Shown: positions 41,477 through 50,509 of the stretch, piece by piece
Numbering within the stretch: position 1 is the first letter of the stretch
Layout: the number at the start of each line of letters is the position of its first letter
NCBI GenBank assembly: GCA_017303355.1
Contig: JAFLCU010000005.1
Span: forward strand, 1 to 64,000
Length of the DNA: 64,000 nt
From: Caulobacterales bacterium
GTDB taxonomy: Bacteria; Pseudomonadota; Alphaproteobacteria; Caulobacterales; Aquidulcibacteraceae
Direction: 5' to 3'
Program-made: the position numbers and the translations under genes
Notes under the pieces: model-generated
The model's database searches: none
What the model was told of the DNA's origin: nothing
Seen by the model: only the letters and a program-made list of their open reading frames with translations

Positions 41477-41550
41477 CTGGAACAATCCTTGAAGCTTGGC
41501 ACTTAGGCGCGCTGGTTTTCGCCCGCAATGCGCCGTATTGGCTAAGTGTG

Positions 41551-42135
41551 ATGAGCCCCATGGCCGATTCCAGCCCGCGCGGCAGATTGTTGCGCTCCGT
41601 GTGCGTCTATTGCGGTTCGTCGGAAACGACGAAGCCGGAATATCTCGATCTCGCCACACGATTTGGCGTGGCGCTGGCCCAGCGCGGGCTTCGCCTGGTT
41701 TATGGCGGCGGCGGCGTCGGCCTGATGGGCCGCTGCGCCAAGGCCGCGGCCGCCGCGGGCGGCGAGGTGCTCGGCATCATGCCGAATTTCCTGATGCAGC
41801 GCGAACGCGTGCTGGAAGCGGTTCCGCACCGCATGGTCGACACCATGCACGAGCGCAAATTCATCATGTTCGAGGAATCCGACGCGTTCGTGGTGTTGCC
41901 CGGCGGCATCGGCACGCTGGAGGAAGCGGTGGAAACGCTCTCCTGGCGGCGGCTTGATCTGCACCAGAAGCCGGTTGTGTTTCTATCCGAGGACGATTTC
42001 TGGGCGCCCTTCTTCACGCTGATGCAGCACACGGTCGACACCAATTTGACGCCGGCAAGCTTCCATAGCGCCGTGAGCTATACGCGCACGATCGAAGATT
42101 GCTTCGCGGCGATGAGCGCGCCCGCCCCGGTCTGA
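41551..42135 (+). CDS. LOG-family nucleoside-monophosphate phosphoribohydrolase (TIGR00730)
   Basis: This 194-residue Rossmann-fold enzyme removes the ribose phosphate from cytokinin-like or other purine monophosphates. Motifs: SVCVYCGSS at the N-terminus, LVYGGGGVGLMG, and the catalytic/nucleotide-binding PGGIGTLEE near residue 115 with MHERKFIMF before it. The ATG at 41551 is preferred to the GTG at 41548; ATG 41560 is also possible. Homologues in bacteria that make no cytokinin probably act on AMP-like substrates. Confidence 0.92.
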   Translation: MSPMADSSPRGRLLRSVCVYCGSSETTKPEYLDLATRFGVALAQRGLRLVYGGGGVGLMGRCAKAAAAAGGEVLGIMPNFLMQRERVLEAVPHRMVDTMHERKFIMFEESDAFVVLPGGIGTLEEAVETLSWRRLDLHQKPVVFLSEDDFWAPFFTLMQHTVDTNLTPASFHSAVSYTRTIEDCFAAMSAPAPV

Positions 42136-42192
42136 ACCTTAGGTTAAGAACGCTATTCTAGCGTGGGGTCGAATCTCGGAGCCTCGCGCCCC

Positions 42193-42837
42193 ATGAGCTT
42201 TGGTAAACGCCCCCCGAGCACGCCGCCAAGCCCCGCGCCGGACCCGCATGGCCAGCGCACAACCATTCCCGACGAGGCCTGGGCCGGCCCGCACGGCGAG
42301 TTGTTGCGCACGCTTGGCATGAGCCTGGGCGATGAAAACAATCTCGTCGCCAACGAAAGCTCGATGAACGCGCGGCTCGACCAGAGCAAATTGAGGCTCG
42401 AAGAGCGCACTCTGCTGGCGCAGCGCAATATCGAGACGCGCCTCCAGGGCGCCAAGGCGCGCCCCTTCTTCCTGATCCCCGATCCGTGCTGGCAAGGCGC
42501 GACGGGCGTCTTTCTGATGGCCGCGCTCGATCTCTATCCTTACGACGATTGGAACGTGATGTATCTGGCCGGCGATGAGCGCACGGCGGTGATGCTAGAT
42601 ATCGCCGCCCACCCGAATAGCAACGTGCCGCAATTGGTGGACGCGGCGCAAAAATTCATGGCCAAGGCGCAGGCCGATCTGCGCCTCGCGCACGACGAAG
42701 CCGGCGCCACCGGCGATTACGCGGCCTTCAGCGCGCGCCTGGACGACATTCGCGAACGGGTGAAGGGCCTGGCCGTCGCATTCTCGCGCAGCATCGTCGA
42801 AGCCTGGGAAAAGCGTGGCGCTTCGCACGCGCCGTAA
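42193..42837 (+). CDS. Hypothetical protein, helical C-terminus
   Basis: From the ATG at 42193 (MSFGKRPPSTPPSPAPDP) this gives 214 residues: a Pro-rich disordered start, a helical stretch with SMNARLDQSKLRLEERTLL (about 55-90), then a predicted alpha/beta part (ARPFFLIPDPCWQGATGVFL, DWNVMYLAGDERTAVMLDI) and a long final helix (about 165-205). There is no signal peptide or TM. I do not recognise the family. It lies 33 bases before the ECF sigma gene on the same strand and could be under the same promoter. Confidence 0.7.
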   Translation: MSFGKRPPSTPPSPAPDPHGQRTTIPDEAWAGPHGELLRTLGMSLGDENNLVANESSMNARLDQSKLRLEERTLLAQRNIETRLQGAKARPFFLIPDPCWQGATGVFLMAALDLYPYDDWNVMYLAGDERTAVMLDIAAHPNSNVPQLVDAAQKFMAKAQADLRLAHDEAGATGDYAAFSARLDDIRERVKGLAVAFSRSIVEAWEKRGASHAP

Positions 42838-42870
42838 GAAAACGCCCCCGACCGCGACTATATCGGCGTG

Positions 42871-43386
42871 ATGGGAAAGTCCGAACAGGATGAGCGCTAT
42901 AGCGCGGCGGCGATGGAGCATGGGGCTGCGCTGCAGCGTCTGGCGCGCGCGACCGAGGCGAACCCGGAGCGGCGCCGCGATCTGCTGCAGGACATGCATG
43001 TCGCGCTCTGGCGCAGCTTTGCCGGGTTTGACGGGCGCTGCTCGGTGCGCACGTGGGTCTATCGCGTCGCGCACAATGTGGCGGCAAGCCATGTCGATAG
43101 GGAAATGCGCACGCATCGCGGCGCGGTTTCGCTCGATGCAATCGAGCATTTATCCGATGGACGCAGCATCAGCCTCGAACACGAAAACGGCGATGCGCTG
43201 AACCGGCTTTACGCGCTGATCGCGGCGATGCCGGCGCCAGACCGGCAAACCCTGACGCTCTATCTCGAAGGCCTCGACGCGGCGACCATCGCCGACATCA
43301 CCGGCCTTTCCCCTGGCGCGGTCGCGACGCGCATCTCACGCCTCAAGACGCACCTCGCCAAGCATTTTCAAGAGACATCACCATGA
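42871..43386 (+). CDS. ECF-type RNA polymerase sigma factor
   Basis: This 171-residue sigma-70-family protein has only regions 2 and 4. Region 2 has ERRRDLLQDMHVALWRSF and the DNA-melting segment RTWVYRVAHNVAASHVDRE; region 4 has MPAPDRQTLTLYLEGLDAAT and the helix-turn-helix LSPGAVATRISRLKTHL. The start codon is ATG 42871 (GTG 42868 precedes it directly). The next gene overlaps it by ATGA and encodes a small membrane protein, the usual place for an anti-sigma factor. Confidence 0.92.
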   Translation: MGKSEQDERYSAAAMEHGAALQRLARATEANPERRRDLLQDMHVALWRSFAGFDGRCSVRTWVYRVAHNVAASHVDREMRTHRGAVSLDAIEHLSDGRSISLEHENGDALNRLYALIAAMPAPDRQTLTLYLEGLDAATIADITGLSPGAVATRISRLKTHLAKHFQETSP

Positions 43387-43970
43387 ATGAACGTGATCCC
43401 TTTCAGGCCTTGTGGACCAGCCAGCCGCAGACGCCGTTCAGCATGAGCCTGGACGATGTGCACGCGCGCGCGGCGCGCTTCCAGGCGCGCATCCGGCTTC
43501 GCAACGCCATCGAATACGCCGCGTCCGTGATGGTGATCGGCTTCTTCGGCTGGATCGCTGTGTCGGCGCCCACGGCTGTTATCCAGGGCGGCGCGGGCTT
43601 GATCATCCTGGGCGCGCTTTATGTGTGCTGGAAGCTGCATCAGCTCGGCCGCGCGGCGACGCGCGAGGAAATGCACCACGCGCAGAGCTGGGCCGATTTC
43701 CATCGCGGCGAATTGGTGCGCCAGCGCGATACGTTGGCGACGGTGTGGCAATGGTATCTGGCGCCGTTTGCGCCGGGGATGCTGGTGTTTCTGGCGGGCG
43801 TCGCGTTCACCCCGGAAAACCCCGCGCCGCTGCCGGCGCGTGCGGCGATCTTTGGCGTCGGCGTGCTGATTGTCGGTGCGATGTTCGCGGCGATCCATTG
43901 GCTGAACCTGCGCGCGGCGGCGACGCTGACGCGCGAGATCGCCGCGCTCGATCAGGCGCGCGCTGCGTAA
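43383..43970 (+). CDS. Membrane protein coupled to ECF sigma (possible anti-sigma)
   Basis: This 195-residue protein has a soluble N-terminal part of about 40 residues (MNERDPFQALWTSQPQTPF; MSLDDVHARAARFQARIRL) and four TM helices, two at about 43-80 and two at about 130-180. The ATGA overlap with the sigma gene suggests that it controls the sigma factor at the membrane, but no zinc-binding ZAS motif (HxxxCxxC) or other known anti-sigma domain is seen. The role is inferred from position. Confidence 0.75.
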   Translation: MNERDPFQALWTSQPQTPFSMSLDDVHARAARFQARIRLRNAIEYAASVMVIGFFGWIAVSAPTAVIQGGAGLIILGALYVCWKLHQLGRAATREEMHHAQSWADFHRGELVRQRDTLATVWQWYLAPFAPGMLVFLAGVAFTPENPAPLPARAAIFGVGVLIVGAMFAAIHWLNLRAAATLTREIAALDQARAA

Positions 43971-44005
43971 CTTGCCCATGCCATCGGCGGCGCTAAGCTC
44001 TACCC

Positions 44006-45625
44006 ATGGCCCATCGCAATCCGCGCACGCTCCTCGCCACGCACGAGGTATCCAATCAGCCGCCGCCGCTGGAGGACGTGAACCTCTACAGCGCCGATGC
44101 GATCCTCACCTCCTGCGCCAAATGGTCGGGCGCCGACGCCGAGCATGCGCGGCTCACCAAATTCGGCGCGCGCGTCGGTAGTGCGGAGGCGCAAAGCTGG
44201 GGCGTTCAGGCTAATCGCACGGCGCCGATGTTTCAGCCCTATGATCGCTATGGCCGGCGCATCGACGAGGTCGAGTTTCATCCCGCCTATCACAATCTGA
44301 TGCAGATCGGATTGGAGGCCGGTGTGTCGGCGGCCGCTTGGAACGTGCCCAAGGCCGGCCACGCAACGCATGCGGCGCTGCTCTTTTTGATGGGGCATGC
44401 CGATTATGGCGTCTGCTGCCCGATGTCGATGACGTACGCCGTCGTGCCCGCGCTTCGCGTCGAGCCCAGCGTCGCCGAACGATGGGCGCCGCGCGTGACG
44501 GCGGAAGCCTATGACGGCCGCTTCATCCCGCCAGGCGAGAAGCGCGCGGCGACGATGGGCATGGCGATGACCGAGAAGCAAGGCGGCTCGGATATTCGCG
44601 CGAACACCACGCGCGCCGCGCGGCAAAGCGACGGCTCATATCTGCTCAACGGCCATAAATGGTTTTGCTCGGCGCCAATGTCGGACGCGTTCCTGACGCT
44701 GGCGTACACCGAGGCTGGCGTCACCTGCTTTCTCGTCCCGCGCTGGCGGCCCGACGGCGAACGCAACACGATAGAGATCCAGCGACTAAAGGATAAGCTA
44801 GGCGATCGCTCGAACGCGTCGTCGGAAATCGAGTATCGCGACGCCTGGGCGGAGCGTGTCGGCGAGGAAGGGCGCGGCGTTCGCACCATCATTGAGATGG
44901 TCGCGCTGACGCGGCTCGATTGCATCATCGGCTCGGCGACGCAGATGCGCCAGGCCTGCTCGCTGGCGACATGGCACACGCAAGGCCGCAGCGCCTTTCA
45001 GAAGCGGCTGATCGATCAGCCACTGATGCGCGCCGTGCTCGCTGACCTCGCGCTCGACGTCGAAGCGGGCCTTGCGCTGGCGTTCCGCTTGGCGATGGCG
45101 CTCGACAATGCGCACAACCCGCATGAAGCGGCGCTCGCCCGCATCGGCTTGCCGCTGGCCAAGTATCTTGTGACCAAGCGCGCGCCGACGATCGTGGCCG
45201 AGGCGATGGAATGCCATGGCGGCGCGGGCTACGTGGAAGAGAGCTTGCTGCCGCGCCTGTTCCGCCAATCTCCGTTGAATGCGATCTGGGAAGGTTCGGG
45301 CAACGTGATCGCGCTCGACATGGTGCGCGCGCTGGCGCGCGAGCCTGAAACACGCGACGCTTTGCTGGCGGAATTGCGCGATGCGGGCTTGAACGATGAA
45401 GCGGAAACGCTCCTCGCCAAACCCGTCGCCGAACGCGATGCGCGCCACGTCATCGAGCGGCTCGCGCTCTCGTTCGCGGCGGCGACCTTGAACAAGCACG
45501 CGCCGCACGCTGTCGGCGACGCCTTCGCGGCGCGGCGCCTGCATGCGCGCGGCATCACGTTCGGCGCGGGCGACGGCGCCATCGACGAAACCGCCTTGAT
45601 CGAACGCCTGGCGCTTCGCGCCTAG
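44006..45625 (+). CDS. aidB: AidB-type acyl-CoA dehydrogenase family protein
   Basis: This 539-residue flavoprotein is longer than ordinary acyl-CoA dehydrogenases (about 380) and matches AidB, the E. coli adaptive-response flavoprotein that binds DNA and shields it from alkylation. AidB landmarks: VSNQPPPLEDVNLY at the N-terminus, GMAMTEKQGGSDIRANTT, HKWFCSAPMSDAFL, and AMECHGGAGYVEESLLPRLFR followed by LNAIWEGSGN. The C-terminal extension carries the AidB-specific domain. No Ada-like gene is nearby. Confidence 0.92.
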   Translation: MAHRNPRTLLATHEVSNQPPPLEDVNLYSADAILTSCAKWSGADAEHARLTKFGARVGSAEAQSWGVQANRTAPMFQPYDRYGRRIDEVEFHPAYHNLMQIGLEAGVSAAAWNVPKAGHATHAALLFLMGHADYGVCCPMSMTYAVVPALRVEPSVAERWAPRVTAEAYDGRFIPPGEKRAATMGMAMTEKQGGSDIRANTTRAARQSDGSYLLNGHKWFCSAPMSDAFLTLAYTEAGVTCFLVPRWRPDGERNTIEIQRLKDKLGDRSNASSEIEYRDAWAERVGEEGRGVRTIIEMVALTRLDCIIGSATQMRQACSLATWHTQGRSAFQKRLIDQPLMRAVLADLALDVEAGLALAFRLAMALDNAHNPHEAALARIGLPLAKYLVTKRAPTIVAEAMECHGGAGYVEESLLPRLFRQSPLNAIWEGSGNVIALDMVRALAREPETRDALLAELRDAGLNDEAETLLAKPVAERDARHVIERLALSFAAATLNKHAPHAVGDAFAARRLHARGITFGAGDGAIDETALIERLALRA

Positions 45626-45628
45626 CCC

Positions 45629-46588
45629 CTATTCCATTGAATCCACGATGCGCCGCGTGATCTCCGCGCGTTGCTGGCGCGTATTCGCCGCTTCCCGCGT
45701 GGCCGCATAGAGCCCGTTGAGATAGGCCTGATCCCATGCGGTCATCGCCGGCGTCAGCGCCCGGCCGGCGGCATGATCGGCGAAGAGATTCAGGACCGTC
45801 GGGAAGCGCGACATGTCGGCATCGGGATTAAGCTGGATCAGCGACGCCATCGCCACATAATCGGCGACAGCCGGTGCTGGAATTCCAGCGATGCGGCGTG
45901 AATCGACAATCACCAGCGCGAAGCTCATGTCCTGACGCGTCACGCGGCGCAGGCGCGTGCCACGTGCGCGTGTCGCCTCAAGCCCGTTGAAGCCGTTGCC
46001 CGTCGTCGCGGCTGCGGCGCCATTGCCTTGCGCGGCCGCCAAGGCGTCGTTGGTGCCGCGCCCGACGCGCGTACGCGTGTTGGAGAGCGAGCGCCCATCC
46101 TCGGTCGTCGTGTTTGAGATATGCCACCAGCGCACGGCGCGCGGCGTATTCGCGAACGCCTCCAGCGCCTCGCGCCCAGCCGTAACAGTATCGTCTTCGG
46201 TGAAATAGCCCATCAAGTCGCGGCGCGTATCGACGATCTGGCGCGCGATCACATCCGAGTCATTCGCGAAAATGATCACCAGATTGGGCTGGCATCCGGC
46301 GCGCTCCGCGCCCAGGCCGATCTCGGTCGCGCGGCGCGAGATGTGATCCACCACGGTCTGGGCGTCAGCGGCGGAGAGCCCCGCGACGCTCACGCAAAGA
46401 TCATGATTCCAGCGCGCGTACTGATCTTCAGCGGCGGGCGCGGATGCGACCTCGGCGGCGAACGCCTGCGCCACTTCCTCAACGCGGTTGCCGGTGACGA
46501 CGATCTCGTCGCTCGGCTGGGCGATGGCGGTGTTGGCCAGTGTAAGCGAAAATGCCAGCACCGCGGCTAAAACGAGACGCCTGATCAT
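45629..46588 (-). CDS. Exported protein, unknown function
   Basis: From the ATG at 46588 this 319-residue protein has a clear signal peptide (MIRRLVLAAVLAFSLTLANT, cut near AIAQ). The mature start EIVVTGNR is a motif common in alphaproteobacterial secreted proteins. Two Cys (in HDLCVSVAGL and RAGCQPNLVIIF) may form a disulphide. PNLVIIFANDSDVIARQIV and AVRWWHISNTTTEDGR are notable conserved-looking stretches, and AGIPAPAVADYVAMASLIQL a likely helix. I do not recognise a domain. It ends three bases from the convergent aidB stop. Confidence 0.82.
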   Translation of the reverse strand: MIRRLVLAAVLAFSLTLANTAIAQPSDEIVVTGNRVEEVAQAFAAEVASAPAAEDQYARWNHDLCVSVAGLSAADAQTVVDHISRRATEIGLGAERAGCQPNLVIIFANDSDVIARQIVDTRRDLMGYFTEDDTVTAGREALEAFANTPRAVRWWHISNTTTEDGRSLSNTRTRVGRGTNDALAAAQGNGAAAATTGNGFNGLEATRARGTRLRRVTRQDMSFALVIVDSRRIAGIPAPAVADYVAMASLIQLNPDADMSRFPTVLNLFADHAAGRALTPAMTAWDQAYLNGLYAATREAANTRQQRAEITRRIVDSME

Positions 46589-46651
46589 GACGCGCAACCT
46601 CCCGCGCGCCAAGTTGCACCCGCGCGCGGCGCTCCACAACTGGGACGTTCG

Positions 46652-47989
46652 TTAAGCCGGCTCCCCCGCAAGACGCTTGCGCGCGCGCGCCTCGCCGATC
46701 AGCGGAAATAGCGCCGCCATTTCCGGGCCGTGATCGAGGCCGGTGAGCGCTTGGCGAAGCGGCATGAACAGCGCCTTGCCCTTCGCGCCCGTCTTCTCTT
46801 TCACGGCGTTGGTGAAAGCGCTCCAGGTGGTGGAATCGTAGGCGCCGGTGGGCAGCACCTCGGCGGCGGCCTGCGCGAACGCCGCGTCGGGCACGACGGG
46901 CTCAATCGGGCCATCCACGATCTTGGCCCAGTCTTTCACGTCAGGCAGCAAAACCAGATTGGCGCGCACGGCGTTCCAGAACGCTTCGCCCTTATCAGCG
47001 CCCTGCTTCGCCAGCCGATCCTTCACGGCGGCGTAATCGTATTGGTGCAGCAGTGCGGCGTTGACGCGCTTCAGTTCCTCGGGATCAAAGCGGGCGGGCG
47101 CGCGGCCGATCTTCTCGAACGAAAACTCCGACGCCAATTGCGCAAGGCTGGCGCGCGCTTCCACCGGATCGGAGGTGCCAATCTTGGCCAGATGCGAGAG
47201 GATCGTCATCGGCTCATAGCCTTCGGCCGCAAGTTCGCTGACGCCCAACGAGCCGATGCGCTTTGAAAGCGCGGCGCCATCGGCCCCGACGAGCAGCGGG
47301 AAATGGCCAAACGCCGGCACGTCGCCGCCCAAAGCTTCGAAGATTTCGATCTGCACGCCGGAATTGGTGACGTGATCCTCGCCGCGCACGATGTGGCTGA
47401 TCTTGAAATCGATATCGTCGACCACGCTGGGCAGCGTGTAGAGGAAGGCGCCGTCTTCGCGGATCAGCACCGGATCGCTGAGCGAGGCTGTATCGATCGA
47501 TTGCGGCCCGCGCACGAGATCGACCCAATCCTTGCGCGCGCCAGAAAGCTTGAAGCGCCAGTGCGCGCGGCGGCCTTCGGCTTCGAGTTTGGCGCGATCG
47601 TCGGCCGTGAGCTTCAGCGCGGCGCGATCATAGACCGGGGGCTTGCCGGTGGCCTGCGCGATCTTGCGCTTGCGATCGAGTTCTTCCTCGGTCTCGTAGC
47701 AGGGATAAAGCAGGCCCGCGGCCTTCAGCTTGTCCGCGGCCTTCTCATAGACGTCGAAGCGGTGTGATTGATTGGCGCGCTCGCTCCATGGCAATCCCAG
47801 CCATGCCAGGTCGTCGATGATGCTTTGCTCGAATTCCTTGGTTGAGCGGGCGATGTCGGTATCGTCGATCCGCAGCAGAACCTGGCCGCCTTCGCGGATC
47901 GCGAACAGCCAGTTCATGAGCGCCGTGCGGACATTGCCGACATGGATGCGGCCCGTGGGCGACGGCGCGAAGCGAAGACGGATGGACAT
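46652..47989 (-). CDS. gltX: Glutamate--tRNA ligase
   Basis: This 445-residue class I synthetase charges tRNA with glutamate. The HIGH motif is GRIHVGN (from residue 14) and the KMSKS equivalent is ALSKRIGS near residue 240. PSVVDDIDFKISHIVRGEDH is the conserved core motif. At 445 residues it matches the shorter of the two GluRS types common in alphaproteobacteria; a second gltX would lie elsewhere. It starts at ATG 47989 beside a 259-base divergent promoter region. Confidence 0.95.
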   Translation of the reverse strand: MSIRLRFAPSPTGRIHVGNVRTALMNWLFAIREGGQVLLRIDDTDIARSTKEFEQSIIDDLAWLGLPWSERANQSHRFDVYEKAADKLKAAGLLYPCYETEEELDRKRKIAQATGKPPVYDRAALKLTADDRAKLEAEGRRAHWRFKLSGARKDWVDLVRGPQSIDTASLSDPVLIREDGAFLYTLPSVVDDIDFKISHIVRGEDHVTNSGVQIEIFEALGGDVPAFGHFPLLVGADGAALSKRIGSLGVSELAAEGYEPMTILSHLAKIGTSDPVEARASLAQLASEFSFEKIGRAPARFDPEELKRVNAALLHQYDYAAVKDRLAKQGADKGEAFWNAVRANLVLLPDVKDWAKIVDGPIEPVVPDAAFAQAAAEVLPTGAYDSTTWSAFTNAVKEKTGAKGKALFMPLRQALTGLDHGPEMAALFPLIGEARARKRLAGEPA

Positions 47990-48248
47990 TGTTTTAGGTT
48001 TCTAGGTTCGGGAAGGGCGCGGTTATGCGGCGCGCCGGGCTTTCCTGTCCAGCCGGCGAGTTCAGCTTGGATAAGCGGCGCGGACCGTCTAGGGTGCGGT
48101 AAAACCAGCTTTGGCGGGTCAATTGCGGCTTAACGCGCGAAATTCCAGCGTTTCCACCGCCTAGGCAGCGCGCCTGGGCGGACGGCCCGCGCATGCCTCC
48201 TCGATCTCCCGTGCATTCCAACGAAACCCCAAAACAAGTCACGTCGTT
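47990..48248. other. Divergent intergenic region between gltX and a DUF429-like gene
   Basis: These 259 bases must hold promoters for gltX (leftward) and the 296-residue protein gene (rightward). I see no ORF, strong hairpin or regulator box that I can support. GCGCGCCGGG (48029-48038) and CCAGCCGGCG (48049-48058) are short G+C-rich inverted pieces only. Confidence 0.5.
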
Positions 48249-49139
48249 ATGAGCCAGCGCCTTTTTCAAGCTTATGTCATGGTCGATTGGAGCGCGGCCG
48301 CGAAGCCGACGACCGGACCGGACTCGATCTGGATTGGCGTCCTGAAGCGCAATGTGCGCTTTCAGATGGCGTTCGAGGCGCATAATCCCGCGACCCGCGC
48401 CGACGCGGAAAAATTGCTCGCGGGCGTGCTCGATGATCTCAAGCGCAAGAGCGAACGCGTGCTGGTTGGATTTGATTTTCCGCTGGGCTTTCCGCGCGGC
48501 ACGGCGGCGGCGCTGAAGCTGGACGGCGCGCCGTGGCAGGCGCTCGCGGCGTTCATCACCAAGGAGGTGAAGGACAAGCCAGACAACGCCAACAACCGCT
48601 TCCAAGTCGGCGCCAAGATGAACCGGCTGATGACAGGCGAAGCGTTCCCGTTCTGGGGCGCGCCGGCGCGCGACGAGCAGACCATGCTCTCGGCCAAGCG
48701 CCCGCGCGAACATGGGCCAAGCGACTTGCCGGAGTTTCGCTTGGCCGAGCAGGCGATCAAAGGCCCCTCCTCGATCTGGAAGCTCTATTATCAAGGCTCG
48801 GTCGGCGGGCAGGCGTTGACGGGCATCCCCGTGGTGAAGCGCTTGGCTGAAAAGCGCGCCGCGCGGCTGTGGCCGTTCGAGACCGGCTGGAAGCCGCTGA
48901 CGCCCGGCGATCTCACCGAAATCGAGTGCGTGTTCGCGGAAATCTATCCGAGCCTTTATGCGGCCAAGCCCGCCGCTGGCGAGATCAAGGATCAAGCGCA
49001 AGTGCGCGGCGCCTGCGAGCGCTTCAATGCGCTCGATGAGAAATGCCAACTCGCGGCGCTGTTCGGCCCGGCGAAAGATGATGCGCGCCGTGAAGCGGTT
49101 GAGAACGAAGAAGGCTGGATCCTGGGCGCGAGCGCCTAG
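48249..49139 (+). CDS. DUF429-like RNase-H-fold protein
   Basis: This 296-residue cytoplasmic protein is often annotated loosely as a molybdopterin or cobalamin protein in rhizobia, without good reason. It has the RNase-H-like signature of DUF429: VMVDWSAAAKP near the N-terminus (Asp), RVLVGFDFPLGFPRG (second acidic strand) near residue 80, and a later FAEIYPSLY (Glu). It carries KGPSSIWKLYYQGSVGGQALTG in the middle. Enzymatic activity is unknown. Its stop codon overlaps the convergent MATE gene by four bases. Confidence 0.78.
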   Translation: MSQRLFQAYVMVDWSAAAKPTTGPDSIWIGVLKRNVRFQMAFEAHNPATRADAEKLLAGVLDDLKRKSERVLVGFDFPLGFPRGTAAALKLDGAPWQALAAFITKEVKDKPDNANNRFQVGAKMNRLMTGEAFPFWGAPARDEQTMLSAKRPREHGPSDLPEFRLAEQAIKGPSSIWKLYYQGSVGGQALTGIPVVKRLAEKRAARLWPFETGWKPLTPGDLTEIECVFAEIYPSLYAAKPAAGEIKDQAQVRGACERFNALDEKCQLAALFGPAKDDARREAVENEEGWILGASA

Positions 49140-50467
49140 TTTTCGGTGATCACCGGCAGTGTTTTGGCGCGCGCCAGCGCGCCCCAACGCAGCAGCAGGA
49201 TCACCCCGCTCAGCACGCTCGACCAGACGATGGCGAACAAGAGCCCGGCGACGCCCATGCCTTGATGTTCGGCCAGCCAATAGCCGAGGATCGGCATGAC
49301 GATGGCGTATGAAACGATGTGGCTGAACGTGGGAAACCAATTGTCGCCGCGCGCGCGCAAGGCCGCGGCGACGACGACCTGCGTGCCGTCCGGCAGCGTC
49401 GCGAGTGACGCGATCCACATCAAGGACGCGATCAGCGCGGCGAGCGCGACATCGGCTGTGTAGAGCCGCCCGATCGGTTCGGCGAAAATCAGAACGACGA
49501 TCGACGCCAGCACCATGCCAATGGCGTTGACGCCAATGCCGGTCCATCCCGCGCGCGCGGCGTCTTCCGGCGAACGCCGCCCAATCGCTTCGGACACAAG
49601 CACCGCCGTCGCGGCCGAAAGGCCGAGCGCGATCATGAAGATGAGCGCCAGCAGATTGAGAATGATCTGATAGCCCGAGACGACATCGGCGCTGATGCGC
49701 CCCGCGATCACCGTCATCGCGGAAAACGCGCCGGCTTCGACCGCCTGACTGACGGCGGCGGCGACGCCCACAGCCAGCAACGCGCGATAGCTTGGCCCCT
49801 CCGCGCTCAATTTACGCACGCCATAGGTCGCGCCGTCGCGCAGCAATACGATCCAGAGCAGCAACGCGCCGGCGAGAAAAACGCGCGCGCCCACGGTGGC
49901 CCAGGCCGAACCGACAGCGCCATGCTCGGGCACCCACCACAGGTTCAGCACCAGATTCACGATGTTGGCGCCCCACATCACGATGGTGGAGATTCCGGGC
50001 TTCTTGATCGCCTCGAGAAAGAATGTGCCGGCGATATAGACGAGATGCAGCGGGATCGAGAGGGCGAGCACCGCCATCACCCGCGAGGACGGCGCGGCGA
50101 GTTCGGCGCTAATGCCAAAGAGCGTGAACAGGTTTTCGCCCGCGGCCCACATCGCCAGCGCCGAGGCCACGCCCGCGACCAGCGCCAGCACGAGCCCACG
50201 CCGCAACGCGACGCCCGCGCCTTGCGTGTTGCCTTCGCCCAATGCGCGCGCGGCCAAAACCTGCACGCCCTGCAGCAAGCCGATCGCGGCGACGACGAAG
50301 ACGGCGGTCGGCGCCCAGCCAAGCGCCTGGTGCGGCAATTCATCGGGCGTCAGCTGGCCGACGACGATCACGTCGACGAGGCCCATGCCGATAATGCCGA
50401 GCCGCGCCAACGCGGTCGGGCCTGCAATGCGCAGCAGCGGCGCAACGAAGGAGCGTGTGGCGGCCAT
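49136..50467 (-). CDS. MATE-family efflux transporter
   Basis: This 443-residue protein has twelve TM helices and exports drugs or metabolites by Na+/H+ antiport. Typical MATE features: PLLRIAGPTALARLGIIGMGLVDVIVVG in TM1 (with the conserved Pro and Asp), QGVQVLAARALGEGN in TM2, and the mirrored LSAATAVLVSEAIGRRSPEDA in the second half, plus PDGTQVVVAAALRARGDN. It stands alone between a convergent gene and a same-strand membrane protein 42 bases upstream. Confidence 0.93.
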   Translation of the reverse strand: MAATRSFVAPLLRIAGPTALARLGIIGMGLVDVIVVGQLTPDELPHQALGWAPTAVFVVAAIGLLQGVQVLAARALGEGNTQGAGVALRRGLVLALVAGVASALAMWAAGENLFTLFGISAELAAPSSRVMAVLALSIPLHLVYIAGTFFLEAIKKPGISTIVMWGANIVNLVLNLWWVPEHGAVGSAWATVGARVFLAGALLLWIVLLRDGATYGVRKLSAEGPSYRALLAVGVAAAVSQAVEAGAFSAMTVIAGRISADVVSGYQIILNLLALIFMIALGLSAATAVLVSEAIGRRSPEDAARAGWTGIGVNAIGMVLASIVVLIFAEPIGRLYTADVALAALIASLMWIASLATLPDGTQVVVAAALRARGDNWFPTFSHIVSYAIVMPILGYWLAEHQGMGVAGLLFAIVWSSVLSGVILLLRWGALARAKTLPVITEN

Positions 50468-50509
50468 GGGGACGCGCCGTTTACCTGAAGCGCGTGACTC
50501 GGTCGAGGC

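Noticed and set aside
42136..42192. CtrA box (TTAA-N7-TTAA) near TTAGGTTAAG
   Set aside because: The two half-sites are too close and one is imperfect; no full match to the consensus was found here or before popZ.
47994..49547. 517-codon reverse open frame upstream of gltX
   Set aside because: It covers the real forward 296-residue gene and part of the MATE gene in other frames; no start signal or motif.
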